From assembly GCA_002083565.1 (NCBI GenBank), contig MSXM01000025.1:1-22335 (forward strand): DNA of 22,335 bases, read 5' to 3'. How positions within the stretch are numbered: position 1 is the stretch's first letter; each line of letters begins with the position of its first letter. Of this stretch, positions 1 to 7,212 are shown in pieces. A program made the position numbers and the translations under genes. This stretch comes from Nitrospira sp. ST-bin4. GTDB lineage: Bacteria; Nitrospirota; Nitrospiria; Nitrospirales; Nitrospiraceae. The notes below the pieces were generated by a model, which saw only the letters and a program-made list of their open reading frames with translations, had not been told where the DNA came from and searched no databases.

Positions 1-235
1 AGAGCGTCTGGTGCGTGCCGTCGCAAAAAGGCGGCGTCTTGGTCTGTTTGCACTGACACAACGCAACGTCCTTCTTCTCCTTCACGATAAACTCAACCGG
101 CTCGAATCCGGTTCCTTGATGCGATCCATCACAGAACGGTTGGTCTCGCGAGCGTCCGCAGGAACACCAGTAGTAAGTTCCCGGATCTAATGACATGACT
201 GAGGGCTCTTTGGCGGCGATGCGCGGCTTTTCCAT
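1..235 (-). CDS. Tandem CDGSH iron-sulfur domain protein (3' end beyond window)
   Basis: Translation from the ATG at 235 gives about 78 residues before the window edge cuts off the C-terminus. Two CDGSH-type [2Fe-2S] motifs are visible. The first has CSC followed by CDGSH (about residues 28-43) and the second has CQC followed by CDGTH (about residues 62-76). These give the three Cys and one His ligands expected per cluster, twice, as in the CISD3-like tandem class. Such proteins are small redox or Fe-S carriers; the bacterial role is not settled. The start is supported by a strong GAGGAGG ribosome binding site just upstream, in revcomp of 236-250. It is divergent from the antiporter gene. The Fe-S assignment is firm and the physiological role unknown. 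Confidence 0.85.
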   Translation of the reverse strand, partial: MEKPRIAAKEPSVMSLDPGTYYWCSCGRSRDQPFCDGSHQGTGFEPVEFIVKEKKDVALCQCKQTKTPPFCDGTHQTL

Positions 236-580
236 GGAGGTCCTCCTCTGCGGTGGTTAGGATCACGCTGAGCGACAGCAGTATACCGTTTCCCCACGAA
301 CTTCGCACATCCGCTTGCTAGATCTCGCCTCCTTTTCCCCGACCTAGCCGGCATCCGCAGAATCTCTTCCTTCGCTCTGCAACCAACAGGAGGCTTCATC
401 TTCGCGTATCAACTATCGCGTCGAAGAACTGCCAGGCCAGACACCGATTCATTTGATGCGGTGGCGGCATTACTTACTCTGTTTATGGTATTTACATAGC
501 TCGATCTGGCACATAAACCCTGGCCGAGCCGGGCGTCTCGCACCGGTGCTAAAAGTGCACACTCTCATAGGTAAGAAGAC
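236..580. other. Divergent intergenic region, no gene seen
   Basis: This 345-bp stretch separates the divergent CDGSH and antiporter genes. On the minus strand a good -10 hexamer, TATACT, lies at 280-285, about 45 nt upstream of the CDGSH start, but no convincing -35 goes with it. On the plus strand a weak TTTACA at 491-496 could be a -35 for the antiporter, with an unconvincing -10. Short reading frames here lack ribosome binding sites and family resemblance. I see no RNA gene and no repeat. Confidence 0.6.
280..285 (-). promoter_or_regulatory. Possible -10 element for the CDGSH gene
   Basis: The minus strand reads TATACT, five of six matches to TATAAT, and would place transcription start about 38 nt before the ATG at 235. 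The hexamer 17 nt further upstream (GTGCGA) does not resemble a sigma70 -35. This is therefore a partial promoter call. Confidence 0.3.
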
Positions 581-2095
581 ATGGCGCTGACGATCGAAGA
601 TATTCTCATCGCTGCTTCCGGGCTCCTGCTGCTCAGCGTGATCGCGAGTAAGGCGTTCGGTCGCATGGGGATTCCGGCCCTCTTATTGTTTCTCGGTATC
701 GGGATGCTGGCGGGGTCGGACGGTCCAGGCGGCATACATTTCGACAATCCCTGGTTGGCCCAGTCCCTCGGCGTCGTGGCGCTGACCTTCATCCTGTTTG
801 CCGGCGGGATGGACACCGATTGGGAGAGCGTGCGGAGGACTTTGGGAATCGGTGTGGGCCTGTCGACCGTGGGAGTGGCCGTGACGGCCGGGTTAGTCGG
901 CTGGTTCGCCGTGGCCGCATTGCAGATGTCATGGCACGAAGGGCTCCTCATCGGCGCGATCGTGTCCTCGACCGATGCCGCGGCGGTGTTTGCCGTGATG
1001 CGATCCCGCTACGTCAGCCTGCGCGGCAGCTTGAAACCATTGCTCGAACTGGAGTCCGGCAGCAACGATCCGATGGCGGTCTTTCTCACCATCGGTATCA
1101 TTTCCTTGATCACGGGAGCTTCCGGTTCCCCGCTCGACCTGGTACCGATGTTCATACGGCAAATGGTGCTCGGCGGAGCGATCGGGTACGGGATCGGCAA
1201 GTTGATGGTCTTGCTGGTGAACCGGCTACGCCTGGAATATGAAGGCCTCTATCCCGTGTTGACTCTGTCCTTCGTCCTCCTCACATACAGCGGCAGCACA
1301 TGGCTCGGCGGAAACGGATTTTTGGCCGTGTATTTGGCCGGGCTCATGATGGGAAACAGCGAATTCGTCCATAAACGAAGCCTGACCCGATTTCACGATG
1401 GGCTCGCATGGCTGATGCAGATCACCATGTTCCTGGCTCTCGGATTGCAGGTCTTCCCCACGCAGCTCGTGCCGATCGCCGGTACCGGTCTACTTTTGGC
1501 GTTGTTTCTGATGTTCATTGCCAGGCCCGTGGCTGTGTTTGCGACCTTGGCGTTCACGCACCTCAACGTGAGGGAGAAAACCATGGTCGCCTGGGTTGGA
1601 TTGCGCGGGGCCGTGCCGATTATTCTGGCCACCTTCCCGCTCCTCGCCGGGGTTCCTCAGGCCACCACGACGTTTCATCTCGTGTTTTTTATCGTCCTGA
1701 CATCGGTGTTGTTACAGGGCACGTCTATCCCGATCGTAGCCCGATGGCTGAAGGTCGATGAGCCGTTGTCGCCGCGTACAGAGGCCTCCCCGGTATGGGA
1801 CGCGCCGACGAGCCTCAAGAGCGGGCTCCTGGAAGTGCGGATTCCTGATCAATCCATGGCGATCGGTCAGCGACTGCTGGACCTCGGCCTGCCGAAAGGG
1901 GCATTCATCCTGCTGATGGCGCGAAACGGCCGGTGTTTTGTTCCGGACGGAACGACCGTGCTGCAAGCCCATGATTCTCTGCTGGCCTTTACGGATCAAC
2001 CTTCCTACCTGCGATTGCGTTCGATCCTCGAAAACCGGCGTCCGGCTTCGCCGGGCGAGGAACCTCCGGCTGACCGGGACGTCGAGGTCGTGTAA
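581..2095 (+). CDS. nhaP2: K+/H+ (or Na+/H+) antiporter, CPA1 family, NhaP2/CvrA-like with RCK_C domain
   Basis: A 504-residue inner-membrane antiporter. Residues about 5-390 form a continuous series of hydrophobic helices. They carry the CPA1 hallmarks LESGSNDPMAVF near residue 157, where the Asn-Asp pair forms the ion-binding centre, and VGLRGAVPI near residue 340. Residues about 410-485 form an RCK_C (TrkA-C) regulatory domain (LLEVRIPDQSMAIGQRLLDL onward). NhaP2 proteins exchange cytoplasmic K+ or Na+ for protons and help in osmotic and pH balance. At 504 residues it is shorter than E. coli NhaP2 (about 578), lacking most of the extra C-terminal region. The ATG at 581 has only a weak purine-rich stretch (AAGAAG) before it. 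The stop overlaps an ATG (TAATG) leading into the damaged RCK fragment. The ion specificity is inferred from the family. Confidence 0.88.
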   Translation: MALTIEDILIAASGLLLLSVIASKAFGRMGIPALLLFLGIGMLAGSDGPGGIHFDNPWLAQSLGVVALTFILFAGGMDTDWESVRRTLGIGVGLSTVGVAVTAGLVGWFAVAALQMSWHEGLLIGAIVSSTDAAAVFAVMRSRYVSLRGSLKPLLELESGSNDPMAVFLTIGIISLITGASGSPLDLVPMFIRQMVLGGAIGYGIGKLMVLLVNRLRLEYEGLYPVLTLSFVLLTYSGSTWLGGNGFLAVYLAGLMMGNSEFVHKRSLTRFHDGLAWLMQITMFLALGLQVFPTQLVPIAGTGLLLALFLMFIARPVAVFATLAFTHLNVREKTMVAWVGLRGAVPIILATFPLLAGVPQATTTFHLVFFIVLTSVLLQGTSIPIVARWLKVDEPLSPRTEASPVWDAPTSLKSGLLEVRIPDQSMAIGQRLLDLGLPKGAFILLMARNGRCFVPDGTTVLQAHDSLLAFTDQPSYLRLRSILENRRPASPGEEPPADRDVEVV

Positions 2096-2119
2096 TGACG
2101 CTCCGCGACGAAACTTTCT

Positions 2120-2458
2120 AGTGGCAACGCCTCCCACCGCGAATTGATCGTGAAGGCCGGAGCGGCGGATGCGTCTCTGATCATCGTGGCATTGCCTGAA
2201 ATTGAGCCCGCTGCACTGACGGTGGGTCGCATCCACGACCTCAATTCAAAAGTCCCGATTTTAGCCCGGGCGCATGGAGTAGCGGAAGCGGAACGACTCG
2301 GTGCCGTCGGGGTAACCGAGGTCATTCAGCCTGAAGTCGAGGCGTCGGCGACACTTATCCGCCATACCTTGAACTGGTTCGGCGTACCGAAGGATCGCGT
2401 TCTGGACTATGTGCAACAGTACAGGCAATCTATGGAAACGAAGCGGCATGCAAGTTAA
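2120..2458 (+). pseudogene. Truncated Kef/YbaL-type RCK_N (TrkA-N) domain remnant
   Basis: The readable protein runs from a TTG at 2144 for 104 residues, but the recognisable similarity starts earlier in the same frame at about 2120 (SGNASHREL). It continues through ADASLIIVALPEIEPAALT, PILARAH and GVTEVIQPEVEAS. This is the second half of the NAD-binding RCK_N domain of CPA2 antiporters such as KefB, KefC or YbaL. The membrane domain and the first half of the Rossmann fold, including the GxGxxG loop, are absent. An in-frame TGA sits at 2096-2098 and no good ribosome binding site is present. The ATG at 2095 enters another frame and stops after eight codons. The simplest reading is a beheaded remnant of a Kef-type gene now abutting nhaP2. 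A small standalone regulatory peptide is the less likely alternative. Confidence 0.6.
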
Positions 2459-2523
2459 ATGAGCGCAGCACTCACGATGGTGATGAGGGGCCTGACAGTC
2501 TACTGATGATCACGATCTGAATT

Positions 2524-2537
2524 GGCGCCTTAGCGCC
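2524..2537. terminator. Weak bidirectional stem-loop between convergent genes
   Basis: GGCGC-CTTA-GCGCC forms a perfect 5-bp stem with a 4-nt loop between the RCK remnant (plus) and the VOC gene (minus). Neither side carries a T-run, so intrinsic termination is doubtful. Confidence 0.25.
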
Positions 2538-2564
2538 CGCTTATGCGTATGATCACCGCGGGAT

Positions 2565-3011
2565 TTACAGCTGCAACGTCTTGATCGGCGACAGGACCGC
2601 CGCCGGATCATTCTTCCACACCGATTCGTCTGCATCCACATACAGTTCCACTTCGTTCCCGTCGGGATCCCGGAGATACAGGCTCTGGCTGACAGTATGG
2701 TCACTCATGCCGTCTATCGAAATCCCCGCCTGCTCAAGTTCACGCTTGGCGGCCCGCAGCTCATCAAGCGAATCACCGACCTTGATTCCGATGTGATAGA
2801 GCCCCCGTCGCCTCCCGGGCGATGGCCCCGGCGCGTCACCGACCTGGATCAACAACAGCTCATGGTGCGTGCGACCCGATGTGAGCGCCGCCGCCATTCC
2901 ATTGAAGATCCGACCGACTTCCTTGAACCCCAACAAGTCGCGATAGAACCCGAGTGATCGCTCCAAGTCCTTCACGTAAAAGACGACATGACCGAGATAG
3001 TGGGCTTTCAT
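2565..3011 (-). CDS. VOC superfamily (glyoxalase/dioxygenase fold) protein
   Basis: A 148-residue cytoplasmic protein with the two beta-alpha-beta-beta-beta modules of the VOC fold. The usual metal-ligand positions are filled: His8 (GHVVFYV), His50/Glu51 (HHELLLI), His73 (LYHIGIKV) and Glu122 (NEVELYVD). The motif SLYLRDPDGNEVELYVD is typical of catechol-dioxygenase or glyoxalase-like members, so it is probably a metal-dependent enzyme on a small electrophilic or aromatic substrate. I chose ATG 3011 because AGGGGTG lies at good spacing before it. A GTG at 3020 would overlap the upstream gene as GTGA and cannot be excluded. It is the last gene of the minus-strand redox cluster. The substrate is unknown. 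Confidence 0.8.
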   Translation of the reverse strand: MKAHYLGHVVFYVKDLERSLGFYRDLLGFKEVGRIFNGMAAALTSGRTHHELLLIQVGDAPGPSPGRRRGLYHIGIKVGDSLDELRAAKRELEQAGISIDGMSDHTVSQSLYLRDPDGNEVELYVDADESVWKNDPAAVLSPIKTLQL

Positions 3012-3016
3012 TGGAC

Positions 3017-3430
3017 TCACCCCTTGTTGGGAACAGTCTGCATGAGCAATGCTCTAGCCGCCGCATGTGCGAGCACGACATCGGGGCTTCGTTGAAGCGC
3101 GTCATAATACTGCCTGCCGAATCCCTCCCCCGCTTCCGTCGGCATCAAGAGCGTCTGCACGGAGATGAGCAGAACCGAAATTCCCTCGCTGGTTGAGGGC
3201 TCAGTCGCCTCACTGAGTTCGTCGAACTTAGCGATGACTTGGGACAGCGGACGTAGCCAGGCGAACCAGGCGTCGTTCAGCACCAACTGCAACAATTCCC
3301 CGTTGGATGAGATACGTCCATGCACGCGCTCATAAGCCACACGCTCGTCGTCGAGCAACGCTTTATGCAGACGAAGCAGCGCGTGAAACACATTGTCCAG
3401 GGAGCCGTCTCTATTTCTTTGTTCCGGCAT
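3017..3430 (-). CDS. Hypothetical helical protein
   Basis: A 137-residue protein that I do not assign to a named family. It looks soluble and mostly alpha-helical. It has a hydrophobic helix (ELLQLVLNDAWFAWLRPLSQVIAKFDEL, about residues 44-71) and a C-terminal segment GFGRQYYDALQRSPDVVLAHAAARALL. There is no signal peptide or Cys motif. The ATG at 3430 has only a distant GAGAA before it. Its stop lies within 6 nt of the downstream VOC start, and it lies 30 bp after the Rieske-flavodoxin gene. It is therefore almost certainly co-transcribed with its neighbours. Confidence 0.65.
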   Translation of the reverse strand: MPEQRNRDGSLDNVFHALLRLHKALLDDERVAYERVHGRISSNGELLQLVLNDAWFAWLRPLSQVIAKFDELSEATEPSTSEGISVLLISVQTLLMPTEAGEGFGRQYYDALQRSPDVVLAHAAARALLMQTVPNKG

Positions 3431-3460
3431 GATAATGAGTTCTCGTAAAAACCATTCTCG

Positions 3461-4567
3461 TTATCCGGTTGGTTCACTGTCGAGTTGATGAGCCTTGCGC
3501 CCACCCCGGGCAAGCGGGTGCTCAGGGAGCTGACCGTCGACCATCAGCTTCGCCATATCCACCGATCGGGCCACCAGCTCCTGCGCCCCTTCCCGCAATC
3601 GCCGGCTGTTCTGGACTTCGGCGACATTACGCTCCATATCCTCAGCGCTCCACCCCCTTGAATGGGCGATAAAGGGGAACTGCGGAAACTGACAGCCGAC
3701 CTCGCTGAAAAAAGTCATCAGTTGTCCGGCTACGCCCTGCACATTGTCCTGACCACCCATAATAATGAATGCAGCCACCTTGTTTTTCAGCAAATGCTTA
3801 TTGGCGATGGTTTCCTGGTTCTGAATACAGTTCATCCGTTCGACCATCTTATAGTACAAACTGCTGGCGTTACCCCAACGAATCGGTGTGGCAATCAGGA
3901 TGACATCGGCCCAATGAACGATCGCCTCATACACGCGATCAAGTTCATCCGTAGGGTCCATTTGCGTGATCGAGCAGGGCCAGGTACAGGCCTGCGCCGA
4001 CTTGGAATAGAACCCTTCGCAGGCGCGAAAGTTCAACTCGCGAAGTTTGATGCATTGGGTCTCCAGTTGCAGCACATTCCTGGCATGGTCAAGCGCAATG
4101 TCCAACATTGCATCGGATGTGCTGTACCGTGGATGCTCCAATGTCATTCCCGTCGTCGAGATCCCCACGACTCGAATCGGCCCTGCCTGACGCAATACGG
4201 GGCGTGCCAGCGGATGGGGCTGGTGCACCTGCTTCTTCCGTTTCGTTGCAGAGGAGAGATCGACATACAACCGGCCATTCTCAATCTTGGTCTCGTAGGC
4301 CGGTACCTGGTCTTGCTCATAGCCGGGTTCCCCATGGCCGGTTCGATGATGGAACTTCCAATAGTGCCAAGGGCAGACGATATAGTCACCATCGAGCCGG
4401 CCTTCACCCAACGGTCCACCGACATGATTACACACCCCGGATATGGCGCTGAACGCTCCGTCCTTGTACGTCAGGGCAATCGGCGTTGTCCCGCATATGA
4501 CATGCTGTAACGGCTTCGTCTTCAGGTCTTCTACATTGCCAACATCCGTCCATTGTGCGTCCGGCAT
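3461..4567 (-). CDS. Rieske [2Fe-2S] domain fused to an NAD(P)H-dependent FMN reductase (flavodoxin-like) domain
   Basis: A 368-residue fusion. Residues about 5-105 are a Rieske ferredoxin domain. Its ligands are Cys46-x-His48 (CNHVGG) and Cys65-x2-His68 (CPWHYWKFH), as in soluble dioxygenase-type or NirD-like ferredoxins. After a basic, proline-rich linker, residues about 131-345 form a flavodoxin-fold FMN reductase (RVVGIS start, ADVILIATPIRWGNASSLYYKMVERM, FIIMGGQDNVQGV). Three cysteines, at 183, 194 and 198 (ACEGF and ACTWPCSI), occupy the place where iron-sulfur flavoproteins bind a cluster, but the spacing is not the classic one. The arrangement suggests NAD(P)H to FMN to [2Fe-2S] electron transfer within one chain. 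ATG 4567 is preferred to upstream codons because GGGAG lies 7 nt before it. The substrate is unknown. Confidence 0.82.
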   Translation of the reverse strand: MPDAQWTDVGNVEDLKTKPLQHVICGTTPIALTYKDGAFSAISGVCNHVGGPLGEGRLDGDYIVCPWHYWKFHHRTGHGEPGYEQDQVPAYETKIENGRLYVDLSSATKRKKQVHQPHPLARPVLRQAGPIRVVGISTTGMTLEHPRYSTSDAMLDIALDHARNVLQLETQCIKLRELNFRACEGFYSKSAQACTWPCSITQMDPTDELDRVYEAIVHWADVILIATPIRWGNASSLYYKMVERMNCIQNQETIANKHLLKNKVAAFIIMGGQDNVQGVAGQLMTFFSEVGCQFPQFPFIAHSRGWSAEDMERNVAEVQNSRRLREGAQELVARSVDMAKLMVDGQLPEHPLARGGRKAHQLDSEPTG

Positions 4568-4597
4568 GAGCACTCCCTGGATATGTCGGCCCACTGC

Positions 4598-5023
4598 CTA
4601 TCGAGCTCCCCGACGTCCCGAAAAGACGATTCCGGCCTTCTGGACTTCCTGGTAAGGCAGCAGCCAGACCAACGATTCATCGCTCAGATCGCCCACCTGA
4701 ATCCGATTCCCCCACGGATCCCGAAAGTCGCATCGAAAATCAGGATGGAGTTTCAGCTTGTACTTTTTCGTCAATTTCCTGCGGACTTCCTTAATCTGTC
4801 CTGCGTCACGCACCATCAATCCGAAATGCTTCGTACGATCCGGTTGAAGCTTGTCGACTTCGAAGATGGCCATGAACTGATGCTCGCCCAGTTTGCACCA
4901 GGCCGCCCCCTCTCCGCCCTTGAGCATCTTCAGGCCGAACACATCCGAGTAAAACTTCACAGCCTTTTTCGCATCGGTCACCTCGATTACCACGTGGTTG
5001 CATCCATACACTTGAACCGACAT
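4598..5023 (-). CDS. VOC superfamily protein, second copy in the cluster
   Basis: A 141-residue VOC-fold protein (CNHVVIEVTDAKKAVKFYSDVFGLK at the N-terminus, then RDPWGNRIQVGD). Ligand-like residues are His10, Glu55 and His66. The fourth position, normally Glu, is Gln109 here, so metal binding may be altered or the protein may bind a ligand without catalysis. It is clearly diverged from the VOC protein at 2565-3011 and is not a recent duplicate. The ATG at 5023 has a near-perfect AGGAGGTG ribosome binding site. It lies 17 bp after the DsbA-family gene and 30 bp before the Rieske-flavodoxin gene. Function unknown. Confidence 0.8.
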   Translation of the reverse strand: MSVQVYGCNHVVIEVTDAKKAVKFYSDVFGLKMLKGGEGAAWCKLGEHQFMAIFEVDKLQPDRTKHFGLMVRDAGQIKEVRRKLTKKYKLKLHPDFRCDFRDPWGNRIQVGDLSDESLVWLLPYQEVQKAGIVFSGRRGAR

Positions 5024-5040
5024 GCGTCACCTCCTGCCTT

Positions 5041-5703
5041 TCACAACCGATCGGCAACAGATGGACCAATTCGAATCTTTTCAAAGGCAGAAACGAACAC
5101 CTCAACCGGTTGAGCACCAGAAATACCGTCAGCCTTATTAAACATGAAGTAGGGCACGGCTCGAATGCCCAACTTGTGCCCTCCCAATTCCTCGGCCTTG
5201 ACCTCTACCACGCCTTCTTCGCTCGTAAGAAACTGGCCTGCGTGTAAGCCTGCACGATCAGCCAACTCAGCGAGCACCGGTGCAGACCCGATATCAAGGC
5301 CTTCTTCGAAATAGCCCTTAAACAGCTGATTCACTATCTCATTTTGACAACCTTGTTGTCCGGCATACCAAATCAGCCGATGTGCCAGGAACGTGTTTGG
5401 GGTCACGGCCATCTTGTGAAAGGCGAAAGAGATTCGCTCAATTCTTCCTGCCTCCAGCAAACGATGCTCCATCTCCTCAACGATGCTCATACGCCCAAAC
5501 TTGGCTTCAAGATACGCCTTACGATCTATCCCCTCTTTCGGCATCGTGGGATTCAGCTGAAACGGCCGCCAACGCACTTGCGCCTGGACCGCCCCATGCA
5601 GCAGCGCCAACGCCCGCTCCAGCCGCCGCTTCCCGACGTAGCACCAGGGACAGATCACGTCCGAGTAAATATCGATGTGGACCGCCTCGCTCTGTTCGCT
5701 CAT
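5041..5703 (-). CDS. DsbA-family oxidoreductase, FrnE-like
   Basis: A 220-residue thioredoxin-fold protein with the active-site motif Cys18-Pro-Trp-Cys21 inside DIYSDVICPWCYVGKRRLE. That start is diagnostic of the cytoplasmic FrnE / 2-hydroxychromene-2-carboxylate isomerase-like branch of the DsbA family. An all-helical insert follows, and the C-terminal segment GIRAVPYFMFN supplies the cis-proline loop. No signal peptide is present, so it should act in the cytoplasm, where FrnE proteins are linked to disulfide chemistry and oxidative-stress tolerance. AAGGA lies upstream of the ATG at 5703. It is co-directional with pirin and the VOC gene. Confidence 0.87.
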   Translation of the reverse strand: MSEQSEAVHIDIYSDVICPWCYVGKRRLERALALLHGAVQAQVRWRPFQLNPTMPKEGIDRKAYLEAKFGRMSIVEEMEHRLLEAGRIERISFAFHKMAVTPNTFLAHRLIWYAGQQGCQNEIVNQLFKGYFEEGLDIGSAPVLAELADRAGLHAGQFLTSEEGVVEVKAEELGGHKLGIRAVPYFMFNKADGISGAQPVEVFVSAFEKIRIGPSVADRL

Positions 5704-5770
5704 CCTGTCCCATCCTTACTAACTTCTCTTTCCCGACGAGATACGCTTCACGCTTCACGAGCGACGCAGG

Positions 5771-6667
5771 TTAGGACAAATGCCCCATCTTGCCTGCTCG
5801 ATAATCTTCCACGGCTTGTGCAAGTTCCGCTTGCGTATTCATGACGAACGGCCCATAGCGAGCAATCGGTTCATTGATCGGCTCTCCGCCGAGAACGAGC
5901 ATTGTCGTGTCCTCTTCAGCATGAAGCGCCACTCGCTCACCCTTGCGCCCCAAGAGAGCGATCTCGGCCTCTCCCACCGCCTGTGCCCCGTTGATGACGG
6001 CCCGCCCCTGCAATACGAATACGGACATGGTGAATCCTTCGGGCAAGGACAATTCCGTCTGATGCCCCGCCTTCAATCGCAGATCATACAGATGGATCGG
6101 GCTGAAGGTCCTGGCCGGCCCCTTCCGCCCGTGACTCTCCCCGGCAATGACCCGTAGCCGGCCGGCTCCCCCGGCGAGCTCAACGATCGGGATCTCATCG
6201 CGGACGAGCGTTTGGTACCGGGGAGGGGACATCTTGACCGACCTCGGCAGATTCACCCATAGCTGCACCCCTTCCAACGTGCCTCCGTGCTTTGCAAATT
6301 CGCTCTCGTGCAACTCTTCATGCACGATTCCGGATGCGGCCGTCATCCACTGCACATCACCCGGACCGATGACGCCTCCGCTTCCGGTTGAGTCACGATG
6401 CGCCACACTGCCTTGATACATGATTGTGACAGTTTCAAACCCCCGATGCGGATGCTCACCCACGCCGAGACGCCGATCCGTGGGCGGGAAAAACTCCGGC
6501 CCCATATAATCCAGGAGCAAGAATGGTGACAATTGCTCGCCTACGCCAGAGCCCGGAATCATATTACGCACGGGAAATCCATCCCCGACCATATGCTGAG
6601 ACCCTGCTTGGTAAAGTCCGACCAGTTCCTTTGTCGCTGCCGCTTCGGTCATATTGTGCTTGCTCAT
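5771..6667 (-). CDS. Pirin family protein
   Basis: A 298-residue bicupin. The N-terminal cupin contains EHPHRGFETVTIMYQGSV and ASGIVHEELH, giving the pirin metal ligands His72, His74, His116 and Glu118. The C-terminal cupin covers about residues 180-270 (PIHLYDLRLKAG onward). Bacterial pirins are cytoplasmic iron-binding proteins. Some oxidise quercetin-like flavonoids and others respond to redox stress or bind enzymes; which applies here cannot be told from sequence. The ATG at 6667 has a strong AAGGAGA ribosome binding site. It lies between the DUF5069 gene and the DsbA-family gene. Confidence 0.9.
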   Translation of the reverse strand: MSKHNMTEAAATKELVGLYQAGSQHMVGDGFPVRNMIPGSGVGEQLSPFLLLDYMGPEFFPPTDRRLGVGEHPHRGFETVTIMYQGSVAHRDSTGSGGVIGPGDVQWMTAASGIVHEELHESEFAKHGGTLEGVQLWVNLPRSVKMSPPRYQTLVRDEIPIVELAGGAGRLRVIAGESHGRKGPARTFSPIHLYDLRLKAGHQTELSLPEGFTMSVFVLQGRAVINGAQAVGEAEIALLGRKGERVALHAEEDTTMLVLGGEPINEPIARYGPFVMNTQAELAQAVEDYRAGKMGHLS

Positions 6668-6712
6668 CGGCGTCTCCTTCCCTTCGTTCAGCGATGGACC
6701 CGCGCGTTCCGC

Positions 6713-7174
6713 TCAGAACCGCTTTTCTTCGAGGTCGTACACATCGAACCACACATAGACCGGACGATGCGTCGGCACGAACTGGGGAATATACTCTTCC
6801 AGGTACTGCTGAGCCTGAAGACTCATATCGCTCAACCGCGTATCACGCATTGCATTATTCCATTTCATCACTTCACCCGCGTCTTTGATCTTGGACGCGT
6901 CCGCAATCCATGTCGCGAGTTCTTCGTCGGTCGCTCCCGTCGAAACGACGTCCTTGAACTGTTCGGGCGTGATGCCGGCGAAGGAAAACCACTGGTTCGC
7001 AAGCGAACAAGGCCAGTAGCTGTATTCGCCGTTCATGCCCAGCAAAAATGCCCGACACTTATCCGCGCAACGAGCCGCAATGACGTAGCCGCCCAGCTTC
7101 GCGCGAGGACTCCGCGGGTAGTCTTTTCGTAAATCTTTGGCCAGCGTTCTGACCTTGTCGAGGTCTTCCTTCAT
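6713..7174 (-). CDS. DUF5069 domain protein
   Basis: A 153-residue soluble protein that I recognise as DUF5069-like from the N-terminal pattern LAKDLRKDYPRSPRAKLGGYVIAARCADKCRAFL and the later ITPEQFKDVVSTGATDEEL. There are Cys residues at about 35, 39 and 54, but no clear metal motif. The start at 7174 is chosen because AAGGAG lies 8 nt before it; the frame remains open upstream to 7216. It is the second gene of the minus-strand cluster, 38 bp after the NmrA-type gene. No biochemical function is known to me. Confidence 0.75.
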   Translation of the reverse strand: MKEDLDKVRTLAKDLRKDYPRSPRAKLGGYVIAARCADKCRAFLLGMNGEYSYWPCSLANQWFSFAGITPEQFKDVVSTGATDEELATWIADASKIKDAGEVMKWNNAMRDTRLSDMSLQAQQYLEEYIPQFVPTHRPVYVWFDVYDLEEKRF

Positions 7175-7212
7175 GATGATCTCCTTCTGTCTCGCGCACG
7201 CTCGCGCGACGT

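Noticed and set aside
187..399. Minus-strand 70-codon frame upstream of the CDGSH gene
   Set aside because: It overlaps the real CDGSH gene in another frame, and its product is Arg/Pro-rich with no resemblance to a known protein.
3662..4510. Long plus-strand open frame of 282 codons
   Set aside because: It is antisense to the Rieske-flavodoxin gene, whose cluster and flavin motifs are unmistakable. The plus-strand product shows no family pattern and no ribosome binding site.
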